From Methanofollis ethanolicus (lineage in GTDB: Archaea; Halobacteriota; Methanomicrobia; Methanomicrobiales; Methanofollaceae): a DNA stretch of 64,000 nucleotides. The translations under genes were made by a program, and so were the position numbers. The stretch lies in contig NZ_BCNW01000001.1 of the NCBI RefSeq assembly GCF_001571385.1, positions 372,001 through 436,000 of the forward strand, in the 5' to 3' direction. How positions within the stretch are numbered: position 1 is the stretch's first letter; the number at the start of each line of letters is the position of its first letter. This document shows positions 16,565-24,251 of the stretch, one piece after another. The notes beneath the pieces were generated by a model that worked only from the letters and a program-made list of their open reading frames with translations, made no database searches and was not told the origin of the DNA.

Positions 16565-18034
16565 TTAGATCACCTTGCTTGTGCCGTACGCGGCTGCTCC
16601 CAGTGCTCCGGTTTTAATCGCCGTTTTCAGTGCTTTTCCTGCGAAGTATCCCGTTCCGCCCGTGAAGGCACCGAAAGCCAGCAACGCCGCATCCATACCC
16701 CCGTCCAGCAGTTCGTCCTGTGTGATTTCTCCTGCCCGGCCAGACAGGATCTTGTTGCCGACCTGCATCAGTCCCAGGGGTGCAACAACATCGACCGCCA
16801 CTGCCGGGATACCTGCCGCCGCAGTTTTTGCGTAGTCCCCGCGTTCCGCGCTTTCAAATGCAGTATCATACAGGCTGCTCTTCGCCCGGTAGAACTCATC
16901 GTAGCCGCCGGATGCAGCCGCCAGCGATCCGCCCAGGATACCGTACGAGTACGTTGTGCCTTTGCTCTGGCTTGCCGGGCTGCTGCTCACTTTCTCTTCC
17001 GATCCGCTGCCGCCGCTCAGGAAACTCCCGATAGCGCCCATAATGCCGGATAAGACGTCCCCGCTGTCGCTGCCGCGGCTTTCCGGTGCCGCATTCGCAG
17101 ACTGCCGGTACAGGATCTTCGTCGTGCTGTCCGTCTGGCCGGGCATGACCTTCGTATGTGCATAGTCGTACATCCCGCCGTCTGGATTGCCGTACCTCTT
17201 CAGCCAGGCTTTTGCAGCCCCGTCTCCCTTGTCCGCCCGCGCCTGCATCATCGCCTGATTCTTCGCCTGATACGCTGCCGTCGCTGCCGCTTTCTCATCG
17301 GGCGTCTGTGCGTATGCTGCCCCGGCGGAACCGGACGAAACGATCTGACCGTTTGCGGACCGAATTTCATATCCACCATCGGTATAGATCGTCTTGTACA
17401 GCGTGTTTCCAGCGTTCCCGACTCCCAGGGTGTTTGCAATCACCTGCCGTTCGGTTACCCCCGGCGACTCTGCCATGAATCCTGCCGCAGCCTCGACGCT
17501 CCCGGTCTCCGGGTCCCAGGCGCTGGATATCCTCTTCAGGACAGCCGAATAACTGAAGTCTGGGAGGGTCGTGAGCGTGCTCGTTGTCGTCGTGCCGCCG
17601 CCCGTCGACGAGGATACCGCCGACGATTTCAGGCCCGAAACAGCATTGAGGGCTATGGATGCCGGGAGCAGTACCGGATTCGTTTTTATCCCGCGCAGTA
17701 TCGCGTTTTTCGCGGTTTCATTCTGAGAAGAGAGGACAGCCGCACCGGCTGCCGCTGCACCCGTCGCGGCTGCTGCGGTTTTAACAAGAGGGTTTGAAGC
17801 AGCGGACTTTGCCGCTGCTTTTGCCGCTGTTGCCGTGGTCCTTGCTGCGGTTGCTGCCGAACCGCTCACGGTCCTTGCCGCCGTGCGTGCAGCACCGGAT
17901 AGTGTCCGTGATGCGGAGGAGGCCGTGCTGGAAATGGCTCTGGATGCGCTGCGCGTTACGGAGGAAGATGCACGTGAGATGGCCTTAGAGGCGCCGGACA
18001 GTACCGACCCTATTGCGCTGAACAATCCTGCCAT
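16565..18034 (-). CDS. Large Ala/Ser-rich virion protein with amphipathic helices
   Basis: 489 aa. The first 110 residues are a repetitive Ser/Ala/Arg run of predicted amphipathic helices, with hydrophobic Ala/Gly patches near 85-105 and 400-430. The middle contains Ser/Gly/Thr linkers and an unrecognised globular part. The C-terminus is again Ala/Gly-rich and could enter a membrane. It shares its first residues with the 244-aa neighbour. Immediately downstream of the capsid gene; possibly a minor capsid, tape-measure-like or vertex-complex protein. Confidence 0.65.
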   Translation of the reverse strand: MAGLFSAIGSVLSGASKAISRASSSVTRSASRAISSTASSASRTLSGAARTAARTVSGSAATAARTTATAAKAAAKSAASNPLVKTAAAATGAAAAGAAVLSSQNETAKNAILRGIKTNPVLLPASIALNAVSGLKSSAVSSSTGGGTTTTSTLTTLPDFSYSAVLKRISSAWDPETGSVEAAAGFMAESPGVTERQVIANTLGVGNAGNTLYKTIYTDGGYEIRSANGQIVSSGSAGAAYAQTPDEKAAATAAYQAKNQAMMQARADKGDGAAKAWLKRYGNPDGGMYDYAHTKVMPGQTDSTTKILYRQSANAAPESRGSDSGDVLSGIMGAIGSFLSGGSGSEEKVSSSPASQSKGTTYSYGILGGSLAAASGGYDEFYRAKSSLYDTAFESAERGDYAKTAAAGIPAVAVDVVAPLGLMQVGNKILSGRAGEITQDELLDGGMDAALLAFGAFTGGTGYFAGKALKTAIKTGALGAAAYGTSKVI

Positions 18035-18047
18035 CCATCAGCCCACC

Positions 18048-19010
18048 TTAAACGAACGACCCGCCGATGTTTACGATCCCGGTCTTCGTATAGGTGGCCG
18101 TATCGACCATCCGTTCAAACGAGACGTACCGGAGCGTGGTCTGTGCGGGGGATTTCACTCCGACCTGCCGGTCGCCCTTGTTGTACGTCCAGGCCGGAAC
18201 ACCCAGGCCGTTGTCGTACCACTGGACGCCGTACTCGAGCGTCACCATGCCCGCCGGCATCGCGGTCTTGTACTTCCGCTCGTCGATGGCTCGCATCGTG
18301 CGCCAGTTGATCTTGATCAGTTCCGACCTGTCCGGCACGGTCTGCAGGATACCCACCTGCTGCGGTGCCGCGCTGAAGTACAGCATCGCCCCGGTGAGCA
18401 GGGTTCCGGTCGGAAGGTCGAGCACCCCGGTAAACTCCGTGTTCGCCGGGATGGTGGTTGTGATGGCGTACACCTTCGGCTCCGCGACGTACTCGAAGTT
18501 CTGACCGTACATCTGGATGAGTTCGGTGCCGGTCGGGATCTTCTCGACGATCGTGGTCGTCACATCTGCCGCGGTGACGTTCAGGTTGGTGCCGGCGGTC
18601 GAGCCGAAGGTGACCTTCAGTTCAAGACTGTCGTGTGCAACCGCGACGATGTCCCCCTCGTCCAGGAAGAGCGTGAACTCAACGTCGGCGCTGGCACTTG
18701 CAGCGATTGACGAAAGGGTCTTTTCGATGACCTTATCGACGTCCGAGGCCCCAAACAGGGCGTTCCTGCGCGCAACATCCAGACCGTTGAGTGAGTAGTG
18801 CACCCGGGTGCTGTCCGACGTCAGAACGATCTGATCGACGGCTGCCAGGACATCTGCGATGGCGGGGGTTGCTGCCGCCGTTCCAGCGTTCTGGATCGTG
18901 ATCTTGAAGTCCAGGCAATAGGCGTCGTGGATGCTCGTCCGCGGGAGTTGGATCGCCGGAACGCTCTTGTTGATCTTCTCAGAAAGCGTGTTCAGTTTGA
19001 TTCTTGCCAT
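18048..19010 (-). CDS. Probable major capsid protein, double-jelly-roll type
   Basis: 320 aa, almost entirely alternating beta strands and loops, with no signal peptide or membrane segment. The N-terminal third (LDFKITIQNAG, then ADVLAAVDQIVLTSD, HYSLNGLDVARRNALFG) follows the layout I associate with MCPs of STIV/TKV4/PM2-like viruses: a strand pair, a helix with a strand carrying an asymmetric target, then a LSG-like turn. Length fits (STIV 345, PM2 269). It sits among membrane proteins and near an A32-type ATPase. The family call rests on pattern and context, not a search. Confidence 0.7.
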   Translation of the reverse strand: MARIKLNTLSEKINKSVPAIQLPRTSIHDAYCLDFKITIQNAGTAAATPAIADVLAAVDQIVLTSDSTRVHYSLNGLDVARRNALFGASDVDKVIEKTLSSIAASASADVEFTLFLDEGDIVAVAHDSLELKVTFGSTAGTNLNVTAADVTTTIVEKIPTGTELIQMYGQNFEYVAEPKVYAITTTIPANTEFTGVLDLPTGTLLTGAMLYFSAAPQQVGILQTVPDRSELIKINWRTMRAIDERKYKTAMPAGMVTLEYGVQWYDNGLGVPAWTYNKGDRQVGVKSPAQTTLRYVSFERMVDTATYTKTGIVNIGGSFV

Positions 19011-19023
19011 ACGTCCGCACCTC

Positions 19024-19146
19024 TCACTTCTTTGCGAGCAGGACCGACACGACCGCGATGATCACGCCTCCGATGATGAGCGGGAGAGCGTAATCCACGA
19101 ACTTACCCTTCGCTGCGTTAATCGCAGCATTCATAACATCTGCCAT
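19024..19146 (-). CDS. 40-residue single-helix membrane protein
   Basis: ATG 19146 to TGA 19024. After a short amphipathic N-terminus there is one transmembrane helix (YALPLIIGGVIIAVVSVLLA) ending in KK. Just upstream of the capsid gene. Probably a virion membrane protein. Confidence 0.6.
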   Translation of the reverse strand: MADVMNAAINAAKGKFVDYALPLIIGGVIIAVVSVLLAKK

Positions 19147-19163
19147 GTTTTTTGCACCTCAAA

Positions 19164-19289
19164 TCAGTCTTCCTCTTCGCCGAACATTGCCGTAGACGCA
19201 CGCACATGCAGGGCGTGAGCCCACAAAATCCACGGGACGCAGAAGGCTATCAGCCCGATCCCGGCCAGATACAGAATGTTCGTATCCAT
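19164..19289 (-). CDS. 41-residue single-helix membrane protein
   Basis: ATG 19289 to TGA 19164. One hydrophobic helix (ILYLAGIGLIAFCVPWILWA) is followed by an acidic tail GEEED. A GAGGTGC-like stretch lies between its stop and the next start. It forms a pair with the 40-aa gene. Confidence 0.55.
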   Translation of the reverse strand: MDTNILYLAGIGLIAFCVPWILWAHALHVRASTAMFGEEED

Positions 19290-19346
19290 ACGGTCAGAGA
19301 ATCGGAATAGGGTCTCAAAAAAGGCGGGTGCCGAAAATGGAACCGC

Positions 19347-19532
19347 TTACGGCAGAACCCGGCACTCCCGCAACCTGTCGATCATCCAACTGACGGCAAC
19401 GTTGTACGATATCCCCGATGGGTCCGGGTATTTCTCCGGGTCTTCCGTTGCCATCTGCTTTTTGACGTTCTGCAGCCTGCCGTCTGTGATTTTGCTAACG
19501 CTGATTTTGTATGTCCCTTTTTTGTGCATCAT
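19347..19532 (-). CDS. Small basic protein of unknown function
   Basis: 61 aa beginning with tandem Met codons directly after the ATPase gene (3-base gap). Basic N-terminus (HKKGTYKISVSKITDGRL), then a helix ending IDRLRECRVLP. The strand-helix order is loosely RHH-like, but I cannot assign a family. A 57-base gap separates it from the membrane-protein pair downstream. Confidence 0.55.
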   Translation of the reverse strand: MMHKKGTYKISVSKITDGRLQNVKKQMATEDPEKYPDPSGISYNVAVSWMIDRLRECRVLP

Positions 19533-19535
19533 CGT

Positions 19536-20228
19536 CTACCCCCTGTGCGGTGTTCTCCGGGTGACGTCTGCCGCCGGGACGATCTGCCCCTCCAAATCCT
19601 GACTCCCGTGATCCCAGATTAAGACGTCGTGCTTGTTCAGTTTGCGGTTAATCTGCGTGAAATCCGGTATCATCTGCTCGATATACCGGATATCCTGCGG
19701 GATGGAGTGTTTGAAGAGGTAGGTGTACCCGCACTGACTCCACAGCAATTTCGGGAAGTCCTGCAACCGCTGCGTCACGAACCAGAGGAGTTTTCTCCTT
19801 CCTGCCCCCTCCCGCGCTACGAGTTCCAGAAGCGAGTCGGGAACGCTGCTGTTCCTGTTCCAGTTGTGCGCCTCTTCTACGATAATATGCCGTTCTCCCG
19901 GTTCCGTGAATACGGCATCGACCAGGTCCCGGTACAGGTCGATCAGGTCCGCGGTCTTCGTCCGGAGCGTCGGGACGCAGAGCAGATAATCGTAATCCGT
20001 CAGTTTGTCCCAGTTGTATTTTAAGCCGGGTTTCATCTGGATCTTCTTCACGTTCGGGAGTTCCTGCAACCCGATATGGTTGCTGGTCTTGGTATCGAGG
20101 ACGATGAACGGTTCTTCGGCGTCATAGAGTTGCTCGACGCAGGCGCCGACGAAATACGATTTGCCAGCCCTGGTAGGCGCGGCAATCATCCGATGTGCTG
20201 CATCGTCCAGGTGAAGATCGATGTCCAT
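19536..20228 (-). CDS. Genome-packaging ATPase, A32/FtsK-HerA type
   Basis: 230 aa. Walker A APTRAGKS at residues 17-24, Walker B HIIVEEAH at about 114-121, and a sensor-like FVTQRLQDFPKLL further on. Small single-domain ATPases of this size (STIV B204 is similar) package DNA into preformed capsids of membrane-containing icosahedral viruses. The start overlaps the stop of the 185-aa gene. With the capsid protein it defines the virus lineage. Confidence 0.8.
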   Translation of the reverse strand: MDIDLHLDDAAHRMIAAPTRAGKSYFVGACVEQLYDAEEPFIVLDTKTSNHIGLQELPNVKKIQMKPGLKYNWDKLTDYDYLLCVPTLRTKTADLIDLYRDLVDAVFTEPGERHIIVEEAHNWNRNSSVPDSLLELVAREGAGRRKLLWFVTQRLQDFPKLLWSQCGYTYLFKHSIPQDIRYIEQMIPDFTQINRKLNKHDVLIWDHGSQDLEGQIVPAADVTRRTPHRG

Positions 20229-20785
20229 CAGTCCAACCTTTCCAGCCTTTCCAGCGCTGATAGCGCGTGTTCGCTGATCGGTGCGGTGCTGCTCGGCTTC
20301 GTCGGGACCGGTTCTTCGTACGCATCGGCATGCTCTTTCGCCGGTTCACTCTCGTGCTCGGGTGTGGCTGGCTCCGGCAACTCTTCAGCCGCCGCCCTCT
20401 GATCGGAGATGACCTTCAGGATCGCCGGAAGGAACGTGAGGACCAGGGCGCCGGCCCCTATCACCCCTGCCATTGCCGGTGAACTGACTTCATACCCTGC
20501 GGTCTCCGGCATGTAGGCGTTGAGGGCCCTGCTGAGGTTCTCCTTCCCCCAGGTCTCCCATACTTTGAGGTTCGGTGGCGGAAGGTCGTACTCTTTCAGC
20601 AGATCCCCGGACGATCCTATGAGCATGTCGAGCACGCCGACGAAGGCGTTCAACTCTTCTTTTTCCGGTTCGTTGGGTTCGTCCGGACGATGAGTATCTT
20701 CGTCGAGGACCTTGTCGAAGTCGATGTCCAGGCCCGTGATTTCCGGGGTGATGTCCTTCCGGTTGATCGCCTCTGCTTCCGTCAT
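20228..20785 (-). CDS. Virus membrane-anchored acidic protein
   Basis: 185 aa. An acidic N-terminal part (residues 1-95) precedes one transmembrane helix (AMAGVIGAGALVLTFLPAILKV, near 103-125), then a Pro/Glu-rich tail (PEPATPEHESEPAKEH). It overlaps both neighbours by about 4 bases, so it is part of the same transcription unit as the packaging ATPase. Function unknown; perhaps the membrane partner of the ATPase at the packaging vertex. Confidence 0.65.
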   Translation of the reverse strand: MTEAEAINRKDITPEITGLDIDFDKVLDEDTHRPDEPNEPEKEELNAFVGVLDMLIGSSGDLLKEYDLPPPNLKVWETWGKENLSRALNAYMPETAGYEVSSPAMAGVIGAGALVLTFLPAILKVISDQRAAAEELPEPATPEHESEPAKEHADAYEEPVPTKPSSTAPISEHALSALERLERLD

Positions 20786-20991
20786 TCCGTCACCGCCTGA
20801 ACCTCTTTGATCTCCTTCTCTACCTCAAACTTAATCCGGTATCCTTCCAGGGAGAAGGCCCCGGTGATCTTGCCGGTCTGCTCGAACTTCTCTTTCAGGC
20901 CGGCGTCGTTGATGACCCGGTCGGCAATGCTCGTGAGTCGGGTTATCGCCTTGATTGCGTCGCCAAAACCGGCAATATCTGCAAATCCCAT
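20782..20991 (-). CDS. Small hypothetical virus protein
   Basis: 69 aa with two short helices (IAGFGDAIKAITRLTSIADR), then a strand pair (GAFSLEGYRIKFEVEKEI). The stop overlaps the next start by 4 bases and the start follows the previous stop directly. No membrane segment, no known family. Confidence 0.55.
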   Translation of the reverse strand: MGFADIAGFGDAIKAITRLTSIADRVINDAGLKEKFEQTGKITGAFSLEGYRIKFEVEKEIKEVQAVTE

Positions 20992-21564
20992 TTAATACAG
21001 CCTCCGCATTGCGTTCTGGACTCTTCCGCTTATCGGCGGTGCTGCCGGAGTCTGCTGACGATCTTTGCGGTGAGTACGTCCTGGTAGAAACCAGAGGAAG
21101 AAAGCCAGAACCCCCAGTACCGCGATGATGCCCACGACTGCGAGAGGAGGGATACCGCCGACCTTCTTCATGGCCTCCTGCAATTTCTCCTCCTTGTTTT
21201 TCTCCTCGTTTTCTCCAGGAGAAATCAGGAGAAATTCATCGTCTTCGGGTACTTCGGATTTCTCCTCTGTTTTCTCCTCTCTTTTCTCCTTTTCTCCAGG
21301 AGAATTCTCCTCATTTTCTCCTGATTTCTCCTTCTTTTCTCCCGGAGAAGTCGAAGAATCGGGCTTGTTTTCCGGGAGGTCGTCTTTCCAGACAACCCGA
21401 TATTTGCCGCACACAGGGCATTTCCGTTTCTTATCGGCCTGATCTCGGGGTATCCATTCGTTCGTACAGTTGAGGCAATGGGCAACCCGGCCTGATTTCT
21501 CCTGCGATTTCTCCTGCGATTTCTCCTTTTCTCCAGGAGAATTCTCCTCATTTTCTCCTACCAT
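20992..21564 (-). CDS. Zinc-ribbon membrane protein with SPGE repeats
   Basis: 190 aa from ATG 21564, chosen because AAGGAG precedes it; the frame continues upstream only to a TTG at 21630. Low-complexity Glu/Lys/Asn linkers containing SPGE flank a treble-clef or zinc ribbon (CLNCTNEW and KCPVCGKY, residues about 28-55). A single transmembrane helix (GIPPLAVVGIIAVLGVLAFFLWFLP) near 140-165 precedes a basic tail. The SPGE units are encoded by a palindromic DNA motif, TTCTCCAGGAGAA. Probably a virion or host-membrane protein. Confidence 0.65.
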   Translation of the reverse strand: MVGENEENSPGEKEKSQEKSQEKSGRVAHCLNCTNEWIPRDQADKKRKCPVCGKYRVVWKDDLPENKPDSSTSPGEKKEKSGENEENSPGEKEKREEKTEEKSEVPEDDEFLLISPGENEEKNKEEKLQEAMKKVGGIPPLAVVGIIAVLGVLAFFLWFLPGRTHRKDRQQTPAAPPISGRVQNAMRRLY

Positions 21565-21585
21565 TTCTCCTTTTCTCCAGGAGAA
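21211..21585. repeat. Four copies of the palindrome TTCTCCAGGAGAA
   Basis: Copies at 21211-21223, 21292-21304, 21529-21541 and 21573-21585. Three encode SPGE within the zinc-ribbon protein; the fourth lies just upstream of its ATG next to the AAGGAG site, where TTCTCC could pair with the ribosome-binding site. Spacing is irregular, so this is not a CRISPR array. Confidence 0.7.
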
Positions 21586-21650
21586 AATAGGAGAAGTCGA
21601 GGAGAAAAATGGCGGGTTCCACGCCACCAAAATAGGGGGGGTCCGGGGAG

Positions 21651-21866
21651 TTAGGATTGTTTTTCCCGGGGCATGAACGCCTTGAGTTCAGGGTTGTGGA
21701 CGAACACCAGAGGCAGTTTGATGTTCAGCCGCTTGCATGCGGCTTGAACGGCAGACTCGCTCACACCCAATTTTTCCGCGATATCGGGGTTATGCAGTCC
21801 TGCCCGTTTCTGCTCGATGATCCACTCCCGATCGGAGAGTTCCGGGCAATTAAGATCCTTTGCCAT
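21651..21866 (-). CDS. Small helix-turn-helix protein
   Basis: 71 aa. A clear HTH spans residues 12-48: WIIEQKRAGLHNPDIAEKLG as first helices, VSESAVQAACKRLNI as the recognition helix. Similar to the DNA-binding unit of small terminase-like or sigma-like regulators. Starts inside the 3' end of the recT-like gene (17-base overlap). Confidence 0.65.
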   Translation of the reverse strand: MAKDLNCPELSDREWIIEQKRAGLHNPDIAEKLGVSESAVQAACKRLNIKLPLVFVHNPELKAFMPREKQS

Positions 21867-22560
21867 GGTCCTGTCTCCATAACTCGTTTGCGCACTCGTC
21901 GCAGATGCCTCCCGGGAGGGTCAATCCCGCCTGTTCAAATGCCGCCTGGTATTTCTCCCGGTATGCCGGGACCATCGGGTCGTGCTTCCCGCAGCGGGAG
22001 CACTTCCCAGGCGGCCGCATTACTTCCGCCGGCTCACCGTTGATGGTGGCCGTTGTCGTCGTCGGTTCATACTCTGTCGGCTCAAACTCCGCTTCGTCGT
22101 ACAACCCGGTGATACAGAACGCTCGCCGGAGTGCGTGACTTTCCGCGCATTTCTGCAGCATGACGTACGGCATCTTCTCCCAGGCCCCCGGTTTCTTGCC
22201 CGGAGGGGTCGGCCGGAAGAACTCCTCCAGCCGGACCGTTACCCGGAACGGGTGGTTCATTTTCTTGTGCCAGACCGTGCAGGTCGCGCTGAAGAGTTTC
22301 CCGTTCCGCTCCTCGAAGGTTGTTTCCATTCCGTCGAAGTCCCCGGACCGGTGCGCGAGCATCAGAAACCCATCCCGGCCGACGAAGATCCCCGCCGGCG
22401 TCGCCCAGATCTGACGGGCGAACGGGTCCAACTTGTACCGCTTCGCCAGTTCCAGCATGAGCATGAACTGCTCCGGACTGCAGCCCTTCGCCACGGTCTC
22501 CAGCAGGATCTCCCGCTGGTGGGGGGAATACTCCCCGGCAACGGCGATATCGGTTGTCAT
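21850..22560 (-). CDS. RecT/Bet-family single-strand annealing protein with C-terminal zinc finger
   Basis: 236 aa. The core (YKLDPFARQIWATP, GRDGFLMLAHRSGDFDG, a TATCTVWHKKM-like strand, then WEKMPYVMLQKCAESHALRR and GLYDEAEF) is the Bet/RecT annealing fold, which pairs complementary single strands during recombination-dependent replication. Unlike ordinary RecT it ends in a CxxC-CxxC module (CSRCGKHDP, CDECANEL). No paired exonuclease gene is visible; the HNH enzyme nearby may supply ends. Overlaps both neighbours. Confidence 0.8.
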   Translation of the reverse strand: MTTDIAVAGEYSPHQREILLETVAKGCSPEQFMLMLELAKRYKLDPFARQIWATPAGIFVGRDGFLMLAHRSGDFDGMETTFEERNGKLFSATCTVWHKKMNHPFRVTVRLEEFFRPTPPGKKPGAWEKMPYVMLQKCAESHALRRAFCITGLYDEAEFEPTEYEPTTTTATINGEPAEVMRPPGKCSRCGKHDPMVPAYREKYQAAFEQAGLTLPGGICDECANELWRQDHGKGS

Positions 22561-22799
22561 ACCGCCTTCCTCGCCAGCACATCGTGCCGGTATTGCACGT
22601 CCCTCAGGAACCCGGCAGCCAGCCCGAAGGCTTCAGCCCGGCCACGAAGATACTCCCGATCCGTCATGCGGATGACTTTCACCGACAACTGCCGGCAGTC
22701 CTCTTCGGCGCACTCCAACCAGTCGATCAGGTCGTCGATTGAGTCAATGTCGAGATCGTCCACAGGGGAGCCGATCCGTATGTTCTCATCAGTCATCAC
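22557..22799 (-). CDS. Small acidic hypothetical virus protein
   Basis: 80 aa. An Asp-rich N-terminus (SPVDDLDIDSIDDLIDWLEC) is followed by helices (DREYLRGRAEAFGLAAGFL). Overlaps the annealing gene start by 4 bases and the next gene by 4. Co-translated with recT-like, so a role in recombination or single-strand DNA handling is possible. Confidence 0.6.
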   Translation of the reverse strand: MMTDENIRIGSPVDDLDIDSIDDLIDWLECAEEDCRQLSVKVIRMTDREYLRGRAEAFGLAAGFLRDVQYRHDVLARKAV

Positions 22800-23032
22800 T
22801 GACCGCCCCCTGCGAGGAGTTCAGCCGCAAGTTTCCGGAGTTCATAGGCTGCCTTGATCTTCGCTCTGAAACCTTCCGGGTCCCGGAAGTTTCCATAGAC
22901 CTTGATGCAGCCGCCCTTCCCGGGTGTCCCTACCTCGATGCTGTCGGGGTCTTCGGAGATGTGGATGTGCCGATACTCCACTACAGCCGCGTTCAGTCCG
23001 GACCCGGCCGGCAGAGTGATACCAGGAGCCAT
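22796..23032 (-). CDS. Small hypothetical virus protein, beta-alpha
   Basis: 78 aa with strands first (VVEYRHIHISEDPDSIEVG, CIKVYGNF) and a C-terminal helix (FRAKIKAAYELRKLAAELL). Directly follows the HNH gene and overlaps the 80-aa gene. No known family. Confidence 0.55.
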   Translation of the reverse strand: MAPGITLPAGSGLNAAVVEYRHIHISEDPDSIEVGTPGKGGCIKVYGNFRDPEGFRAKIKAAYELRKLAAELLAGGGQ

Positions 23033-23611
23033 TCACACCGCCCCCTTTCCCGCTTCAGGAACCACCGGCGGGTATGCCTTCCCCCGGATGATGTTTGATA
23101 TCTGTTGCTGAGGTAATCCGTACTCACGCGCCAACTGTCGTTGCGTCAGCCGGCCATGCCCCTTCGGGAGGTGTCGCGTTTCAACCCACCGCCGCCGGAT
23201 CTCCTCGGCCTGTAGGTTCGTGAGTTTCGCACGAGGGTGCTCCTCTCCCCATTTGCCGCCACCGGGTGCGTTCGGGTTGTGGCAATTCTCCAGGGGTGAC
23301 ACCAGTCGAAGGTTTGAAATCCGGTTGTCGGTTTTGTTACCGTTGATGTGGTCGATCTGCTGGTCCCGTTCCTCCGGGACGGTCCCGCCGTGGGCGCCGA
23401 TCCAGACGGCCCGGTGGTGCATGATTGCGACGGCCATCCCGTTCCACTTCGTCCCGATTACCAGGTAGCCGTTTGATAGGGTGCCTTTCACCTCTGCGTG
23501 AAAGCGGTTGTAGATTGTGCCTTCGTGTGGGACAACGTACCAGTCTCCCCGCAGGAACTTCTGCGATGCAACGAGATCAGAGAGGTAGGGGATGGTGCTG
23601 GAGTCGGTCAT
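23033..23611 (-). CDS. HNH endonuclease with C-terminal HTH
   Basis: 192 aa from ATG 23611 with a GGAGG site. The HNH core reads QQIDHINGNKTDNRISNLRL near residues 82-102, with the typical following PLENCHN. A helix-turn-helix (LTQRQLAREYGLPQQQISNI) near 158-177 would bind DNA. Such enzymes occur as homing-type nucleases or as nicking/packaging enzymes. Position next to recT-like and tight coupling suggest a working virus function rather than a parasite. The frame upstream of 23611 belongs to other genes. Confidence 0.75.
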   Translation of the reverse strand: MTDSSTIPYLSDLVASQKFLRGDWYVVPHEGTIYNRFHAEVKGTLSNGYLVIGTKWNGMAVAIMHHRAVWIGAHGGTVPEERDQQIDHINGNKTDNRISNLRLVSPLENCHNPNAPGGGKWGEEHPRAKLTNLQAEEIRRRWVETRHLPKGHGRLTQRQLAREYGLPQQQISNIIRGKAYPPVVPEAGKGAV

Positions 23612-23685
23612 CACTCCACCTCCCCGCCGTTCAACCATTTCTGGTGTTTTTCGAGGATTGTGGTGATTTCCGAGATCTGCGACAT
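23611..23685 (-). CDS. Possible 24-residue peptide coupled to HNH gene
   Basis: ATG 23685 overlaps the stop of the 188-aa gene (TAATG), has GAGGTG 6 bases upstream, and its TGA overlaps the HNH start (TGATG). The peptide (MSQISEITTILEKHQKWLNG plus four residues) would be one helix. It could be a real micro-gene or only a coupling leader. Confidence 0.35.
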   Translation of the reverse strand: MSQISEITTILEKHQKWLNGGEVE

Positions 23686-24251
23686 TACGGCACCTCGATG
23701 ATCGGTGCGATCGTCTTCTCAAGTCGCCGTAACCGGCTTTCGTGGTCTTTCGGCGTTTCGCCCACGAATTTCAGCGGGGGATACACCTTATCTTCCAGGT
23801 CGAAAAGCCGGCCATCCATCGACGCAAACAGTCGGCCGTGGGTGTTCTCCATCTCCACTACCCGCCGTTCGATAGCTTCAAGTCTCCGGGTGAGGATAGA
23901 ACTAAGCGTCGCATCAGTCGGGGTGGGTATCAAGGTGCCAGGCACAGCCCGGCAACCGTGAAACACAGCCAGCCGTGTAACCTCCTTCTCAAAGGATGCT
24001 ATGCGGGTGCGTATCGCCTCGTTGATGCCGGCGTAAATGTTGGGGTTGTCCCCCGCGTCGCGTATGGAAACAGTTGACAGCCGTTCATACACAACGAGGG
24101 GTTCGCCCTCTACACTCATCTTCTGTGTAACTTCTATGCGCGGGAACGTGTTGTCCCCGATGTTCTGAGTCTCCGACGAGTAGAAGATCTCTCCTCGTCC
24201 GAAGTCCGCTATCCTCTTGAAATCCGAGAGTTCAAACACTGTCTTGATCAT
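23685..24251 (-). CDS. Hypothetical virus protein with C-terminal coiled coil
   Basis: 188 aa. The N-terminal 110 residues are mixed alpha/beta without a known family; residues 115-185 look like two coiled-coil helices (SILTRRLEAIERRVVEMEN, HESRLRRLEKTIAPI). Starts 4 bases inside the upstream gene. Function unknown. Confidence 0.6.
   Translation of the reverse strand: MIKTVFELSDFKRIADFGRGEIFYSSETQNIGDNTFPRIEVTQKMSVEGEPLVVYERLSTVSIRDAGDNPNIYAGINEAIRTRIASFEKEVTRLAVFHGCRAVPGTLIPTPTDATLSSILTRRLEAIERRVVEMENTHGRLFASMDGRLFDLEDKVYPPLKFVGETPKDHESRLRRLEKTIAPIIEVP

Noticed and set aside
21211-21585. CRISPR array
   Set aside because: Repeats are 13 bases, irregularly spaced and lie mostly in a coding frame; no spacers of uniform length. 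The 10-bp iterons at 26735 likewise have no spacers. No cas genes in the window.
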